DNA from: Notospermus geniculatus
Taxonomy: Eukaryota > Nemertea > Pilidiophora > Heteronemertea > Lineidae
DNA length: 64,000 nucleotides
Assembly: GCA_002633025.1 (NCBI GenBank)
Contig: NMRB01000412.1
Span: 80,089-144,088, forward strand
Direction: 5' to 3'
Within the stretch, counting starts at the first letter, position 1, and the number at the start of each line of letters is the position of its first letter. Made by a program: the position numbers and the translations under genes. A model generated the notes under the pieces. It had not been told where the DNA came from, searched no databases, and saw nothing but the letters and a program-made list of their open reading frames with translations. Positions 22,769-33,619 of this stretch are shown one piece after another.

Positions 22769-24014
22769 TATAAGACCCGAATGACGTACAAACGTCACTT
22801 TCGTGTACATTTTTTCTACACAATTTTCCACGGGATTTTCCCAAAAAGACGTTGTCAATATTTGCATCCTGTGGCATTTCTGACGAAACAAAGCAGTCAT
22901 ATATGGAGAACTTTGAAGACGAAACAGGGACGTGTACTTTAATCAAAATTGTACCAAACAGAGTTGTTTATTTTGGGGCAAGAAGTAAATGGAAATATAC
23001 TGTTAAAAATATGACTTTCGGGTCTTACGTTGTGTCTTTCGCGGGATCCTCATTATTTAAACAGCTAGCGAAAAATGATCTAATACGCTCGAGAGCGATA
23101 TTCATTTTCACTGAGCGTCAAAAATGCCACGATAAAAGTGCTCGTCTGACCGGGCCTTATCAGTCTTAAGCTACGTATAGCTGACACGCGGAATGCGGAT
23201 TGCGGGACGCGGAAGCGGAAAATGCAATGCATTTTCGTATACAACATATCGTTCCGCCGGGCATTCCGCATCCCTATACCGCATTCCGGATGTCTGGTAA
23301 ACACAGCTTTATTCTAATCATATCTGTTTCTTCCATTTGCTTGATATTTTGCTGGTCACTGTTTGTGTGACAGAGGGAAGGACGAAAGAAGAAGCTTGCA
23401 ATGTACGTGAGATATGTATCAATGTCCACCATCGATTTTGAGATGAAACATTTATTTTGAACATCGAGAATCATTTTAATGAAGGTCTTGTCTTCTCTAA
23501 CCCATTAAGTGCTGTCTTACCATACTTGTAGATTCTTACACTGGCAACGGTTGATACTCATAATTAAGACCGCCCCCATCTCAATGGGGCGGTCTTCCTT
23601 GTTTTTACTGAATCTCTCTCTCTCTCTCTCTGGATCTCTCCATCCAATATGTGGTTCGGCCTGGATAACTGAAAACGTTCGACCTCAATCGCGGCGAAAC
23701 TTTCAGGAATGGTTCCTATCCATATTACGCAGAACCCTATTGATGCTTGGGGTCATTCGTACACAGATAGTCCGAAAATTTGCAGCAATTTATTGGTTTT
23801 ATCGCATAGGCCTCTATCGTGTTCGCGCAATCTGGTAAATCATCCAAAACGCAGAGCTCTGTAGAGCTCTGTACAGCTCTGTAGAGTATCGAGATTTAAT
23901 GAGCATGCGCATTGGGACCAAGACTGGTTCTCGTTGTTGCCGCTCCACTTTCGTGGCGCTACTGTCCGTTATAATTTTCTGTTGTTAAAATTTTATCCCC
24001 TTAATGTGTTATAA
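22769..24014. other. Unassigned intronic sequence
   Basis: This lies within Kunitz intron 1. At 23160-23280 there is a CGGAATGCGG/CCGCATTCCG inverted pair, possibly a small MITE. A CT tract lies at 23610-23631. GAGCTCTGTA repeats four times at 23852-23885. No exon is recognised. Confidence 0.4.
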
Positions 24015-24286
24015 TACAGTACGTTGCACAATTGACCTCCCAGAATCCGCGTACCTTCCTAGGACGTGGCGCGGAAGGTAACCTTCAGTTCATCGCGGAT
24101 GGTACGGGTACGTCACGCGTCTCGGTTGCGTGACGTCGGGTGAATGACGTTACGTCGTCACTGCATGCCTTCCATGACGCCGCGCCACATCCTAGGAAGA
24201 TACGAGGATGGTACGAGAATGACGCTGCATCTGGTACGCGGGTGGTGCGCGCCGCGGAAGGGAGGTCAATTGTGCAACGTACTGTA
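24015..24286. mobile_element. MITE with TACAGTACG ends
   Basis: Inverted ends TACAGTACGTTGCACAATTG and CAATTGTGCAACGTACTGTA are followed inward by GACCTCCC/GGGAGGTC. The interior is partly palindromic (CCTAGGA, GGTACG). TA at the borders suggests a mariner-type target. 272 bp, non-coding. Confidence 0.85.
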
Positions 24287-24599
24287 ACTATGTATATATG
24301 TATGTATGTGATAAATATTTTATAATTTTCTGTACTCAAATGAGTGAGGAAATAAATCTTATCTATCTGACAACAGTCTCTCTCGACGCTGTCGAAATCG
24401 TGAGCAGGAAATGTGCTATTTCAGGTTTTTCAAGTCAATTTTTTTCCAACTTCATGTCGTAGGAGGTTGGTGTGGAACATCTTTCTGCAGGATTCATTGA
24501 TAAGAATTCAATATATACAGGGTGTTATCTTAAACTGGGACAACAGGGTGTATCAATAACAAAATATCTTTGCCAGGGAGTATCAACAACAAGACAAGG

Positions 24600-25260
24600 A
24601 ACATGGTGTAGATTTGAATGACCGCTTTCCATGAACTAATAAAGCTACTGAAAGACCATTATCACTAAGGTTGCCAATTCTGGTATCAAAATAATCTTAT
24701 TAGTGTAGGGTTGAACTGATCTACTACCGGCGTGACCTAGTGACCTACTTAGAGACCAGTTCAGCCTGATGGTAGTCATGTTTGGTATGAAACTAAAGCT
24801 TATAAAGACAAGGTTTAAACTGACCTATTTCCATGACCTAGTGACCTACTTAAAGACCAGTTGAGCCAAGGTAGTCATGTTTGGGATCAAACTAAAGCTA
24901 ATGAAGTGAAGGTTCGATCTGACGTACTTCCATGACCTCGTGACTTACTTAATCAACAGTTGAGCCAAGATAATCATGTTTGGTATCAAACTAAAGCTTA
25001 TGAAGTGTACGTTTGAACTGACCTATTTCCATGACCTAGTGACCTACTTAAAGACCAGTTGAGCCAAGGTAGTCATGTTTGGTATCAAACTAAAGCTAAT
25101 GAAGTGTAGCTTCGAACTGACCTACTTCCATGACCTAGTGACCTACTTAAAGACCAGTTGAGCCAAGGTAACCATGTTTGGTATCAAAGTAAAGCTTATG
25201 AAGTGTAGGTTTGAACTGACCAACTTCCATGACCGAGTGACCTGGATGATTCAGGAGCGC
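24600..25260 (+). repeat. 98-bp TGACCT repeat, second locus
   Basis: About six units with AACTAAAGCTTATGAAGTG anchors near 24789, 24888, 24986, 25084 and 25183 (period 98). The consensus is close to the 12.0-12.6 kb array, and similar text precedes both arrays (AAGGTTGCCA). Each unit has TGACCTA three times. Confidence 0.85.
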
Positions 25261-25679
25261 TGGGGTTACATGTATGTCACTCTGTGCATTAGATAATCTT
25301 GTAAAATTTGGTAATGACAAAAATAAAACATGTCATTTTGGCTTTCAATTTAATGCACATCTTCTATTAATCTTTCACTGTCTAAAAAAATTGATAACCT
25401 CCTGATCCTGCTGTCTATTGAACCTCGTCCATTAACCCTCCACCTTTGCTGCCTTTTTAAAATACTACTACATTTCTTTGCACTGGACAACTAATTATTT
25501 TGCTATCAGTGAACTCTCTCTAGTATCCCAATATCCAAGGGCGGTCTTCAAATTGACTGGTAAGTCAATTTCTAGTTTTCTATTTGCATGTAAAGGTTCG
25601 ATTTCATTTATATCATATGGTAATGGAATAAGACAGAAACCATCATACACCCCACAACACGTCTAATCCATGCTTTCAG

Positions 25680-25776
25680 GCTGTAGAATGTCGTGAGAGT
25701 TTGAAATGTGAACCGGAATGCTTACAAGAAGCTTGTGAAGGAAACTGGTTGGCAATATGTGTTCCAGATTACAGCT
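25680..25776 (+). CDS. Secreted Kunitz inhibitor, exon 2 (Cys-rich linker)
   Basis: The acceptor tgctttcag precedes 25680 and the donor AGCT|gtaagt follows 25776. The 97-bp exon opens in phase 0 and closes in phase 1. It encodes 32 residues with five Cys (VECRESLKCEPECLQEACEG, then a segment with ...ICVPDYS). The spacing resembles small disulphide-rich modules found beside Kunitz domains, but I cannot name the fold. With an odd number of Cys here and six in the Kunitz domain, one Cys may be free or pair between molecules. It is preceded by the 98-bp repeat and followed after 147 bp by a MULE-like element. Confidence 0.7.
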
Positions 25777-25923
25777 GTAAGTATTCAGACAAACTAATGC
25801 GGATGGGTCATCTTCATCAGAACCGTGGGTTTTCTGATGTAGATGGGATACAGACAAACAAGATGACCTGGTTAGGCGCACATTTCTCCTTCCCTAGAAC
25901 ACTGGATCCAGTCTGCGAATGGG

Positions 25924-26971
25924 GCTGAAGGGGTTATTGTCGTCCTGGGTATAGACAAAGTATACCCAGGTTCAATGTCGTCCAGACAAACTATACCCTG
26001 GGTATAGTTTGTCCAGACAAACTATACCCTGGGTATAGTTTGTCCAGACAAACTATACCCAGGGTATAGTTTGTCTTGACAAAGTGTACCCAGCTTCCGA
26101 TATGTGCACCTGAAGACGAGATTGGTATCGCAAAGTTACATGGCATCTAGGCCTTGCCGGTCAAAATGGCGGTAAGGGCAACCTCATGGCTTCGATCCTT
26201 CGCTCATAATTGAACCCACAAACACACGCACTACACCACACTGACAACCGAAGTATGACACTACTAAACCAGCTACCAAGAGGTGTTATGTAGTGAGGTT
26301 GATATTCAGCGTAAATCATGAAATGAAGGATAGCCTCGAACTAGGCCTACAGCTCCTAAGTGCTTGAGAATTTACTATAGGTCCCTTTTGAAAAGTTGTG
26401 GGGTTTGGTCTTATCTCCCTATTCCCAAATTATGGTAGGTATAGCGTTAATTTTCAGCCCCTTCTGGCAATAATCCCACTGTATGGTTGCTTACCGGAAG
26501 TGTCTCGAATTAGGCCTGTAGCTCCAAAGTGCTTGAGAATTTACTATGGGTCCCTTTTGAAAAGTTGTAGTGATTGGTCGTATCTCCCTATTCCAAAATT
26601 ATAGTAGGTATATCGTTAATTTTCAGCCCTTTTCAGCAATAATCCCACAGTATGGCTGTTTACCGGAAGTGTCCCATGGCGCAAACTTGCTGTGCAAAAA
26701 GAAAATTCATGAAAATGACGAAATGCTCCCGGCTTCTCCATGTACTTCATGACGTCATCAGTTTTGTGGTCACGTGAATCTTGGCAACACGCCCGTGACA
26801 ATCTCGGACGAAAATTTTTAGATCCTTTTTTGCCCTTTGCGATACCAATCTCGTCTTCAGGTGTACATATGGGAAGCTGGGTACACTTTGTCAAGACAAA
26901 CTATACCCTGGGTACGACATTGAACCTGGGTATACTTTGGCTATACCCAGGACGACAATAACCCCTTCAGC
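25924..26971. mobile_element. MULE-like element with 9-bp target duplication
   Basis: Inverted ends GCTGAAGGGGTTATTGTCGT and ACGACAATAACCCCTTCAGC are flanked by perfect 9-bp repeats GCGAATGGG (25915-25923, 26972-26980). Inside the left end the palindrome CAAACTATACCC/GGGTATAGTTTG is repeated three times. Further inverted text includes GAAGACGAGATTGGTATCGC. A ~170-bp tandem duplication lies at 26348-26680. A 9-bp duplication is characteristic of Mutator-like elements; no transposase is present, so it is non-autonomous. Confidence 0.8.
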
Positions 26972-26980
26972 GCGAATGGG

Positions 26981-27367
26981 CAGGCTGGCTCTTGGAAGTC
27001 ATTCCTGCACTTGACGATTACCAATGTAGATTTCTGAGAGTGGGGGATATAGTCACGTTTTTATGCTCCTGACTCTAAAGAGTCTGGAGCATTATGTTTT
27101 CGCGATTCCGTTCCGTCACGCTTTCAAGAAAAGTGTGACGCCTCGGCTCCAGGTACGCAAATTGTATGCGCCAAGCATGTGCGAATATGCGTTATGGCCA
27201 CCTGGGTAAGGAAAGCCAGTGCGACTTCAGTTACCACTTATTCCTTCACTTGAATGCAACCAAAACAACAAACTGCATGGCAGTCAGGAGCATATGCTAC
27301 GCTTTGCGTTGCTCTTGTTCCTTTCTGAAAACGATTCTGGCGCTGTGTTCTGCAATGTGATGTAAAG
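26981..27367. other. Unassigned sequence with a hairpin
   Basis: At 27066 GCTCCTGACTCTAAAGAGTC forms a hairpin with TGGAGC and is followed by ATTATGTT, like the opening at 18471. It probably marks the end of a related repeat. Nothing else is recognised. Confidence 0.4.
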
Positions 27368-27583
27368 GTCTGTGTACACTATCGACATTTCAAGACACAT
27401 GTTGCCGACACACCGTGTTGTTGAAAATGTTGACAGTGTGTACAGAGCAAAATTAATAGCAACATGTGTCCCAATATGTGTCGACACATGTCGTAAATCA
27501 AAATGCAGAATCAATTTTTAGCAACATGTGTCCAAGCTCTAACCAATCAGAAATCATATTCAAGTCAGCTGATCTACCGGTGG

Positions 27584-27832
27584 TCATGTGACTTGGACAA
27601 AATGGCAGTACCAATGGAGTGGTCGAATGTAAAGGTTGGGAAAATGTGTGAGAGGTGTCCTTGTTTGTGGGATGTTTAGATGGGTGTCTTGCTTTCTTAC
27701 AAGTGGCTCAACTTTTGACAGTAGTTCCTCAAATGCCATTTCATCCATTCGGAGGAAATTCTTATAGGAGGGCCTGTCTCCCAATTTCAGCTCCTTCAAG
27801 AGACAGTGGTACGCCCCATGCTGCCCCCTCAT
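27584..27832 (-). pseudogene. HARBI1-like transposase N-terminal fragment
   Basis: The minus-strand frame encodes GAYHCLLKELKLGD, SYKNFLRMDEMAFEELLSKV and EPLVRKQDTHL, the conserved N-terminal block that precedes the helix-turn-helix of Harbinger transposases. It then loses similarity and ends; no catalytic DDE region is present. Upstream (towards higher coordinates) the reading is interrupted by the 27833-28222 MITE. A further minus frame at 28505-28224 may hold the old N-terminus. Non-functional. Confidence 0.8.
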
Positions 27833-28222
27833 GGGGCCATACAGAGTTAGCGGAATCAGCAGATCTGGCGGATTTAGCGGATTCTATGTAAAATTGAATA
27901 AAATACTGTGATGAATGGAAACTAATTAAGCAATATAATTTTTCATGCGTCCCACAGATTATTAAAGGACCGCGAAAATACCTTTTACAGTCGGTAATCC
28001 AAACAGGGGCAACAGAAATGGTCTCCAGGAATAGTTCGGCCAGTTGCCATTCGCGACGCTGTTGCATCTTTTCTTTTATAACCTTTGCAGCATATAGAAC
28101 ACTTGAAAAAATTATATTACTTAATTATTTAAAAAAATCCTTTTATTATGAAATCTTATTCAATTTTTCAGAATCCGCTAAATCCGCCAGATCTGCTGAT
28201 TCCGCTAATTCTACATGGCCCC
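27833..28222. mobile_element. MITE nested in Harbinger, 5-bp duplication CTCAT
   Basis: Ends GGGGCCATACAGAGTTAGCG and CGCTAATTCTACATGGCCCC are inverted over about 50 bp (inward GGAATCAGCAGATCTGGCGG on one side). CTCAT directly flanks both sides (27828-27832, 28223-28227). It cuts the Harbinger transposase frame, so it is younger. Superfamily not assigned. Confidence 0.8.
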
Positions 28223-28493
28223 CTCATGGTGATCCAGGGCCTTGTCCACATCCTCTTGCACTTTTCAGCGTTTCTTCTTCCTGTGTGCAACAATTGCCAA
28301 AATTTTTGCAGCTGCCAACACAAGACATCTTCTTATTTTCGGATCGTCCATCTTCTCTCCACAACAACACTGCTTTCCCGCTCATTTTTAACAACATGTG
28401 TCGCGACATGTGTCTAGTGTATACAGGGGCAAAATTGTTGTTTCCATCTGTGTCGGCAACATGTGTAGTGGAGAAACAGTTTTCTCTGCTAGC

Positions 28494-28662
28494 CCGGTGT
28501 AACATCTGCCAGTGTTCCGTATGTCAGTGTTCCCCATTATTGTTTGGGACAACGCTGGCAGACAGATCGACATGTTTCCTCTGTGTCTCACCTATTGTCA
28601 AGTCACAGCTTATTCTGTAGGAAAAAAGTAGGGGAACACTCACAGATGTGGAACTTACACCG
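28494..28662. mobile_element. MITE of the GGTGTAAC family, copy 2
   Basis: Ends CCGGTGTAACATC and TTACACCG, with inner CAGTGTTCCCC and GGGGAACACT. It shares GACAGATCGACATGTTTCCT-like centre text with the 55049-55226 copy. Confidence 0.75.
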
Positions 28663-28906
28663 AAGAAACAACATTGTTCAAGACTACCCGAGTCGAAATG
28701 AATGCATGAACCAATCGCTAAGGACGCTTATAACTATAAAATACTCAGATAGTTTAAAGGAAAAATGACCGTTTGCGCTGGCCATATGAAACAATGCCAG
28801 TTGACAAACCTGAAAGTAGAAGCCTTTGTATTATGGATATTTTGGCTCGTCTACTGTCGCCAAGTTTGTCTTACCTATAATCATCTTGTGTCATTTTTTA
28901 TCTTAG

Positions 28907-29085
28907 ACGAGGGTCTGTGCCAGCTTCCAGCAAAAGGTGGACATTGTCTCGGCGACAAGGTATTTTACTACTACGACACAACGAAACAGGCGTGTTTGCA
29001 GTTCTTCTATAGCGGTTGTGGCGGGAACGGAAACAGGTTCTCCACCAAGCAACAGTGTGAAGAACGATGCACCAGTAAAAAATAA
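28907..29085 (+). CDS. Secreted Kunitz inhibitor, exon 3 (Kunitz domain)
   Basis: The acceptor ttttttatcttag precedes 28907. With the last base of exon 2 it joins in phase 1, as is usual for Kunitz modules. The exon encodes one complete BPTI/Kunitz domain: six Cys with spacing 8, 15, 7, 12 and 3 residues between them, exactly the family pattern. The FFYSGCGGNGNRF core and QQCEERC end are present. The residue after the second Cys (P1) is Leu, which in this family favours chymotrypsin- or elastase-like targets over trypsin; that is inference. The protein ends TSKK, four residues after the last Cys, so this is a single-domain inhibitor. An alternative in-frame ATG upstream (28765) lies in the intron and lacks a signal peptide. 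Confidence 0.9.
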
Positions 29086-29109
29086 GGACAGTTGCAGAAG
29101 AAAGGAGTA

Positions 29110-29325
29110 AAGGCGCGTACACACCAAAGCAGATTCCGCTACGTTTTGCGGTGCAGTTCCCGCAACCCAATGGCTTCAACGCTATTTCAATGGACGGTCC
29201 ACAAAAAATCGCGCAGGAGAAACCTTCGTGCGGGAAAAATCTGTGCAGACTGTTCATTGAAATAGCGTTGGGGCGATTGGCTGGCGGGATCCCCGGCGAA
29301 AAAACCACCGGAATCCGGTGTGTAC
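29110..29325. mobile_element. Palindromic MITE just after the Kunitz gene
   Basis: Left AAGGCGCGTACACACC and right GGTGTGTAC are inverted. Inner CAACGCTATTTCAATGGAC pairs with TTCATTGAAATAGCGTTG. About 216 bp, non-coding; it may lie in the 3' untranslated region. Confidence 0.6.
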
Positions 29326-29487
29326 AACATGTACGTGGTATTATATGTGTGACAATGTTTCACCCGTAACGGATGTATCGTAACTACTGTATTGTTTGAT
29401 ATGTAAAATTTTACTGCAGTTATAATATCGTTGTTTTCTTTAAGTCAATCTTACTACAGTCACAGGTGGAAATGACTGTTATTACTT

Positions 29488-29700
29488 TATCCTCGCCTCT
29501 AAGAGGTCAGCCCAGAGTACCCATGACTGGGCCTTTGTTCCATACCATAATAGGTGCCGGAGCTTCATTCTTTGTTCCACCAATCACAACAAAGAAGTTT
29601 GTTGGAATACTGTACTCACAATGACCTGGCAATGCGTAGCATTGCCTTGTAAGTGTCACCTCCTGGACATTAATGACTGACCTCTTAGAGGCGAGGATAA
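29488..29700. mobile_element. MITE with TTATCCTCGCC ends
   Basis: Inverted ends TTATCCTCGCCTCTAAGAGG and CCTCTTAGAGGCGAGGATAA match perfectly, continuing to GTCAG/CTGAC. TA can serve as the target duplication. 213 bp. Confidence 0.85.
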
Positions 29701-30894
29701 TATAAAGTATTTCCGCCACTTGTCCATGCATAATCCACATGTATTTGTAATGCACTGCATCTGTACCTCGTGTATTTGATGAATAAGTAGTTCCACCCAA
29801 GATGTCACCTTGTTGATTTCATGCCGCCCACAAGGATTCAAGGAGACACTAATATTTGCGGGTGGTTTTTTTGCGGACCCTCAGTATTTCTGCCCCAGAA
29901 TAATATTTTGCGCCTTTATAATTTGCGGACAGCTCGGCACCACAAAAACCGCAAAATTAAAATGCATTGCAACAAATTCACCGAGCTGTAGACGTGATTT
30001 CCCGGCATTTCAGCCACCATCATCCTCTATGGGAAGCAGTTTCATTCATAAATACAAGCAGTTTCAAGAGCCCCGAAGTTCCATGTGCTCTTGTTTTGAC
30101 TGGAGACTGACCACGTGGCTTTGTTGTGTCTGGTTTGGGACCATAAGTATTCGCCGCTAATGACGGCCGGCTCATCTTCAACGCGAGATCGGATATTAGG
30201 GCAGATCAGAACACTATTCCGAATGCGGAGTTTACCGTATTGAGTTGCAAGTTTCAGCGTGCTGTATTGGCAAGTAGTGCATTATGCAAAATTGTGTCTT
30301 ATTTTTGCGGTCGTGCCAACAGTGTTGAATTGAAAAAAAATTTACGCGTATTAAATTTGCGGGTGTGATAGAACCGTAAAGACCGCAAAATTAAAACGTC
30401 CGCAAAAAAATCCAGTTTTACGGCATTACACTGTGACAAAATGGCGGTCCAGGGTGTGTTATCTCCAAAACTCATCCCAACTTCTCATAATATGGGCGTT
30501 TTATCAGCAGCGTGGAAGGAATTGTAGGCCTACTTGTTGGCCAGTGGCCAGACCGCAGTCAGTGATAAACAAAAGGTGGCAATGTTGTTACTAGTATACC
30601 AGATGGGTAGACAGTACATGAAAGTTTTTGAAAACGAACTTGTATTATTATTATTATATCTTTATTCGTACTGAAAATGTACACTTTTAAAAAGCTGTTG
30701 TGTGCTGGTGCTGGTGCGTGTTACAAATAAGGCACAAACAATTCTACCCCCTCAGTGGTGGACACAGCTCATCTTTCAATACACAGGCCATTCAAAAAAA
30801 TTGCTGAAGCTAGACATACAGACATACAGACAAAGACAACTACTAGTATAACACAGTACCGTACTTGGAAAGTTTGATGAATACATCGAACCAA
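29701..30894. other. Unassigned sequence with TTTGCGG words
   Basis: TTTGCGG and its complement recur at 29857, 29872, 29920, 30306, 30355 and 30397, suggesting the ends of a decayed element. An ATT tract lies at 30642-30656. No exon is recognised. Confidence 0.35.
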
Positions 30895-31020
30895 ACAGTC
30901 TTGTAAAGAGCTATATTACCAGGTTTCAGAATCGAAGACAACAAGCTAATGAGAGCACATCAGAGTTCATTACGGAACTCCGCAGACTGGCCATATTTTG
31001 TGACTTCGGGGACAGAGAGG
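30895..31020 (+). pseudogene. LTR-retrotransposon gag relic, first piece
   Basis: The plus-strand reading includes the block SEFITELRRLAIFCDFGD, a signature of the capsid C-terminal part of Ty3/gypsy-type Gag. The frame stops at 31027, where a TIR element begins. The matching continuation of gag is at 32905-33563, so one gag gene was split by insertions. No LTRs or pol were identified. Structural Gag would package element RNA in cytoplasmic particles; this copy is broken and incomplete. Confidence 0.7.
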
Positions 31021-31028
31021 ACATTAGT

Positions 31029-31924
31029 TAGCTTTCGCACCCTCACGTTTAGGTGATCGACTACATAACCGTAACCGGTGAAACGGTTTGGTTTTAGCGG
31101 TTTCACAGAGAGACACGGCTATTGCCTAAGCCTGAAGGCGGTGACAGACTAGTGCGCACGCGTTTTCTTTTGTGTTTTTGCGCTCCACTGCACATGGTCC
31201 CTGACAACACAAAAGAAAACGCGCAGCTCCGCGCCGCGTCGCGCTAGTCTGCCACCGGCTTAAGAACTATCCGTGAAGACCTATAGGTGTTCACGGATAT
31301 TTCTTAGGCTAAGGTGATGTAATGTTTTGACTGTGCTCGAGTCATACGAGTTCACCGAGGGCCCTACTGTGCTTGTATTGTGTGAGACGTGTTTGCGAGT
31401 GATCATTAATCGGGGTATCTTACAAACCGCACTCGCCTCACGCATACCGTGCTTGTTACCCGTGAACTGCGGCCGGCTAGTGTATAGGCCTTCATTTAGT
31501 GTATGTGCACACGTAACAACTGCTCACAAAATGATGACGTAAAAGTAAATGTTCAGCAAACCATTCAATTGAGAAAGACCTATACTGATCGCACGGCAGT
31601 CAATGGAAACTGCCCTTTTTACACGGATTTGATTCACAACTCAAAAGCTTAATAAAATATGACCGAAACAAAAACATACAAAATGTTACACATGGTATGC
31701 ATAAGGAATCCTTCTAAATCTGATAACAAAAAATAGCGATCACCGTTGGAATGAGGGTTTTGATAAAAATGTTGCTTTTGCAAACCGTTTTTCTCTGCCG
31801 TGTAATGAAGTCGCTACGGATAATGTTTTGTATAACCATGATAACCGTTTGTGTACACGTCACTAGACCGCAACATTTGATGACCTAAATGTAGTCGGTT
31901 GCCTAAACGTGCGGGTGCGAAAGC
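31029..31924. mobile_element. TIR element inserted in the gag relic
   Basis: Left CTTTCGCACCCTCACGTTTA and right TAAACGTGCGGGTGCGAAAG are inverted and continue inward (CGACTACAT / ATGTAGTCG). It holds a 136-bp MITE and no recognised gene. Confidence 0.7.
31127..31262. mobile_element. MITE with TAAGCC ends
   Basis: Left TAAGCCTGAAGGCGGTGACA and right TGCCACCGGCTTA are inverted. The inside is strongly palindromic (ACGCGTTTTCTTTTGTGT / ACACAAAAGAAAACGCG). Confidence 0.7.
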
Positions 31925-32199
31925 AGCAAGGTTCATTGGCACACGGATCCGATCCGTTTCCAGTCCGTTTGCCCCTAGTTTTCCGGATACGACAACGCTG
32001 AAGTCCATTTGATAGATTTTTTGCGGACCTGAATCGGACCAATTCCNATCGTCCGATATCGCATGCGTTACTCAATTCCTTCCGGATGATAATAACGGCC
32101 ATGTGCGGTGGCAAGTGTCAATCAATGTGTCCCATTTCAATCCGGTAACGGATCCGGTAAACGTATACATTTCGGAAGGCTTTTTGTCGGACATGTGCG

Positions 32200-32905
32200 C
32201 TTAGCTTTATACTGTATCCGATGCGTTTAGTGGCCGCGTCCGGGAAGATCGGCGTGCCTAGATTTTCTAATTACACATGTTCCCGGCAAGTTATAAAATG
32301 CAATCTAACAAAAGGGTCCGTAGTAGTGAATGATACGCAATCCTACAAGGGTCATGTTCGACAACTAGCTCGGGTTGGAGAATTGAAGAGAAAATAACAT
32401 ATAGTCTGACTCAGGCTAGAGGTGACATCAAAGGAATTTGAGTTATGCGAGTTGTGGGAAATGTGACATGAACTGTGGTTTCTTAATAGACCCAAATAAT
32501 CCAAACGGACAGGGTCTCTAATAGCCATTGAATATAGAGTGTTCTAATAGCCATTGTATAATGCCCTATCAAAGTGAGCATGTGGTTTTCCTTGGATTAT
32601 TTACTTGTGGTCAGTGAATGGTCTATTTCCCATACCAAACATTCCTTTGTTGTCACCTCTAGCCTGAGTCAGACTATACCAAGTTCATAGAAACAAGATT
32701 TATTGAAGCTTGACTCGCGTTTCATTTATGGGAAAAACGACATGGGACGTCTGACCAATGTGGCTGTGTAAAGTTAGGCTTCAAGGACATTTTTGTTACG
32801 CCTGTGCGCTCTACTTGCTGACCGGGAACGTGTATAATTAGAAAATCTGGGCAAGACGATCTTCCCGGCCGCGGCCACTAAACACATCGGATACAGTATG
32901 TTTTC
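32200..32905. mobile_element. Element with ~90-bp inverted ends in the gag relic
   Basis: Left ATACTGTATCCGATGCGTTT and onward GGAAGATCG, AGATTTTCTAATTA pair with right TAATTAGAAAATCT, CGATCTTCC and CGGATACAGTAT. It encloses a MITE (32400-32678). The gag reading resumes directly after its right end. Confidence 0.75.
32400..32678. mobile_element. MITE with TATAGTCTGACTCAGG ends
   Basis: Ends TATAGTCTGACTCAGGCTAG and CTAGCCTGAGTCAGACTATA are perfect inverted repeats continuing to AGGTGACA. TA duplication is possible. 279 bp. Confidence 0.85.
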
Positions 32906-33563
32906 AGTCCAGATTTCCAACGGGGTTCGAGATGAGACTTAAAAAAATTGTGGGATGAACATCTCACATTAGCTCAAACTATTCAGAAATTTCTGACGTA
33001 TGAGAATCGGCAGGAAAGTTCGAGCTTGCATAAGCACGCAGATAAAACGTTAATGCGGTCTAACGAGGACGTGGCCGTAGTCGCACACGTTCGTCGTGGC
33101 GAGGGCATGGATGCGCTAGTCATCGAGGGCTTGGTGCTGCTGAAGATGGCGCTCATGGAGGAATATCGTATAGTTGAGGTCGAAGTCGATCGTATCGAAG
33201 CCGTGATCGAGGTCAAGGTGGAGGCACGTGTACCAAATGTGGAAAGTCGCATGCGCCCAGAAGATGCAATGTCTATGGCCAGCAGTGTCGATTCTGTATG
33301 AACGAAATGGACATTTTAAGAAATGCTGCCTCAAGAAAAAACAGGTCAACTACGTTGAGAACTATGATGCATATGATGAAGATATGTGTGATGACACTGA
33401 AGAATTAGTTGCATATGATAATGAATATGAGTATCAGAAAGTAGATGTAAAGTCACTTAGCATTTATGCTGCACCAGCTAGACATGAAGAAGGTAGTGGT
33501 GATGGAGATCAGTGGACAGTAGTCCTGAGAACCCACTTCGATAATGGTCAGCCATTAGGATGA
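32905..33563 (+). pseudogene. LTR-retrotransposon gag relic, second piece
   Basis: It continues the gag reading (NGVRDETLKK block near 32920). It has a basic Arg/Gly-coding stretch at 33060-33230, then two zinc-knuckle segments near 33240-33330 (Cys-X2-Cys-X3-His-X4-Cys first; the second with its Cys pair and GHFKKC). The parts are spread over more than one frame, with shifts near 33230 and 33297. An acidic Tyr/Asp-rich tail follows and ends at 33563, about where a protease domain would begin. Pol is absent; the Harbinger element starts just downstream. Confidence 0.7.
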
Positions 33564-33619
33564 AGAGGATACCCCCAAGCGCATTGTAACACACTGGGTG
33601 AGGTCACAGCCAGTGTTAA

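Larger units (their letters stand above)
27368..28480 (-). mobile_element. Second decayed Harbinger element
   Basis: Subterminal ACACATGTTGCCGACACA-type text occurs near 27395 and inverted at 28450, and GACACATGTCG palindromes lie at both sides. A HARBI1-like transposase fragment is on the minus strand. A 390-bp MITE interrupts it. The precise ends are uncertain. Confidence 0.65.

Noticed and set aside
28018-28620. 200-codon plus-strand frame
   Set aside because: It crosses three mobile-element borders and overlaps a Harbinger relic on the other strand; no domain.
28765-28906. Unspliced start for the Kunitz ORF at 28765
   Set aside because: The upstream extension lacks a signal peptide, and a strong acceptor at 28906 joins in phase with exon 2.
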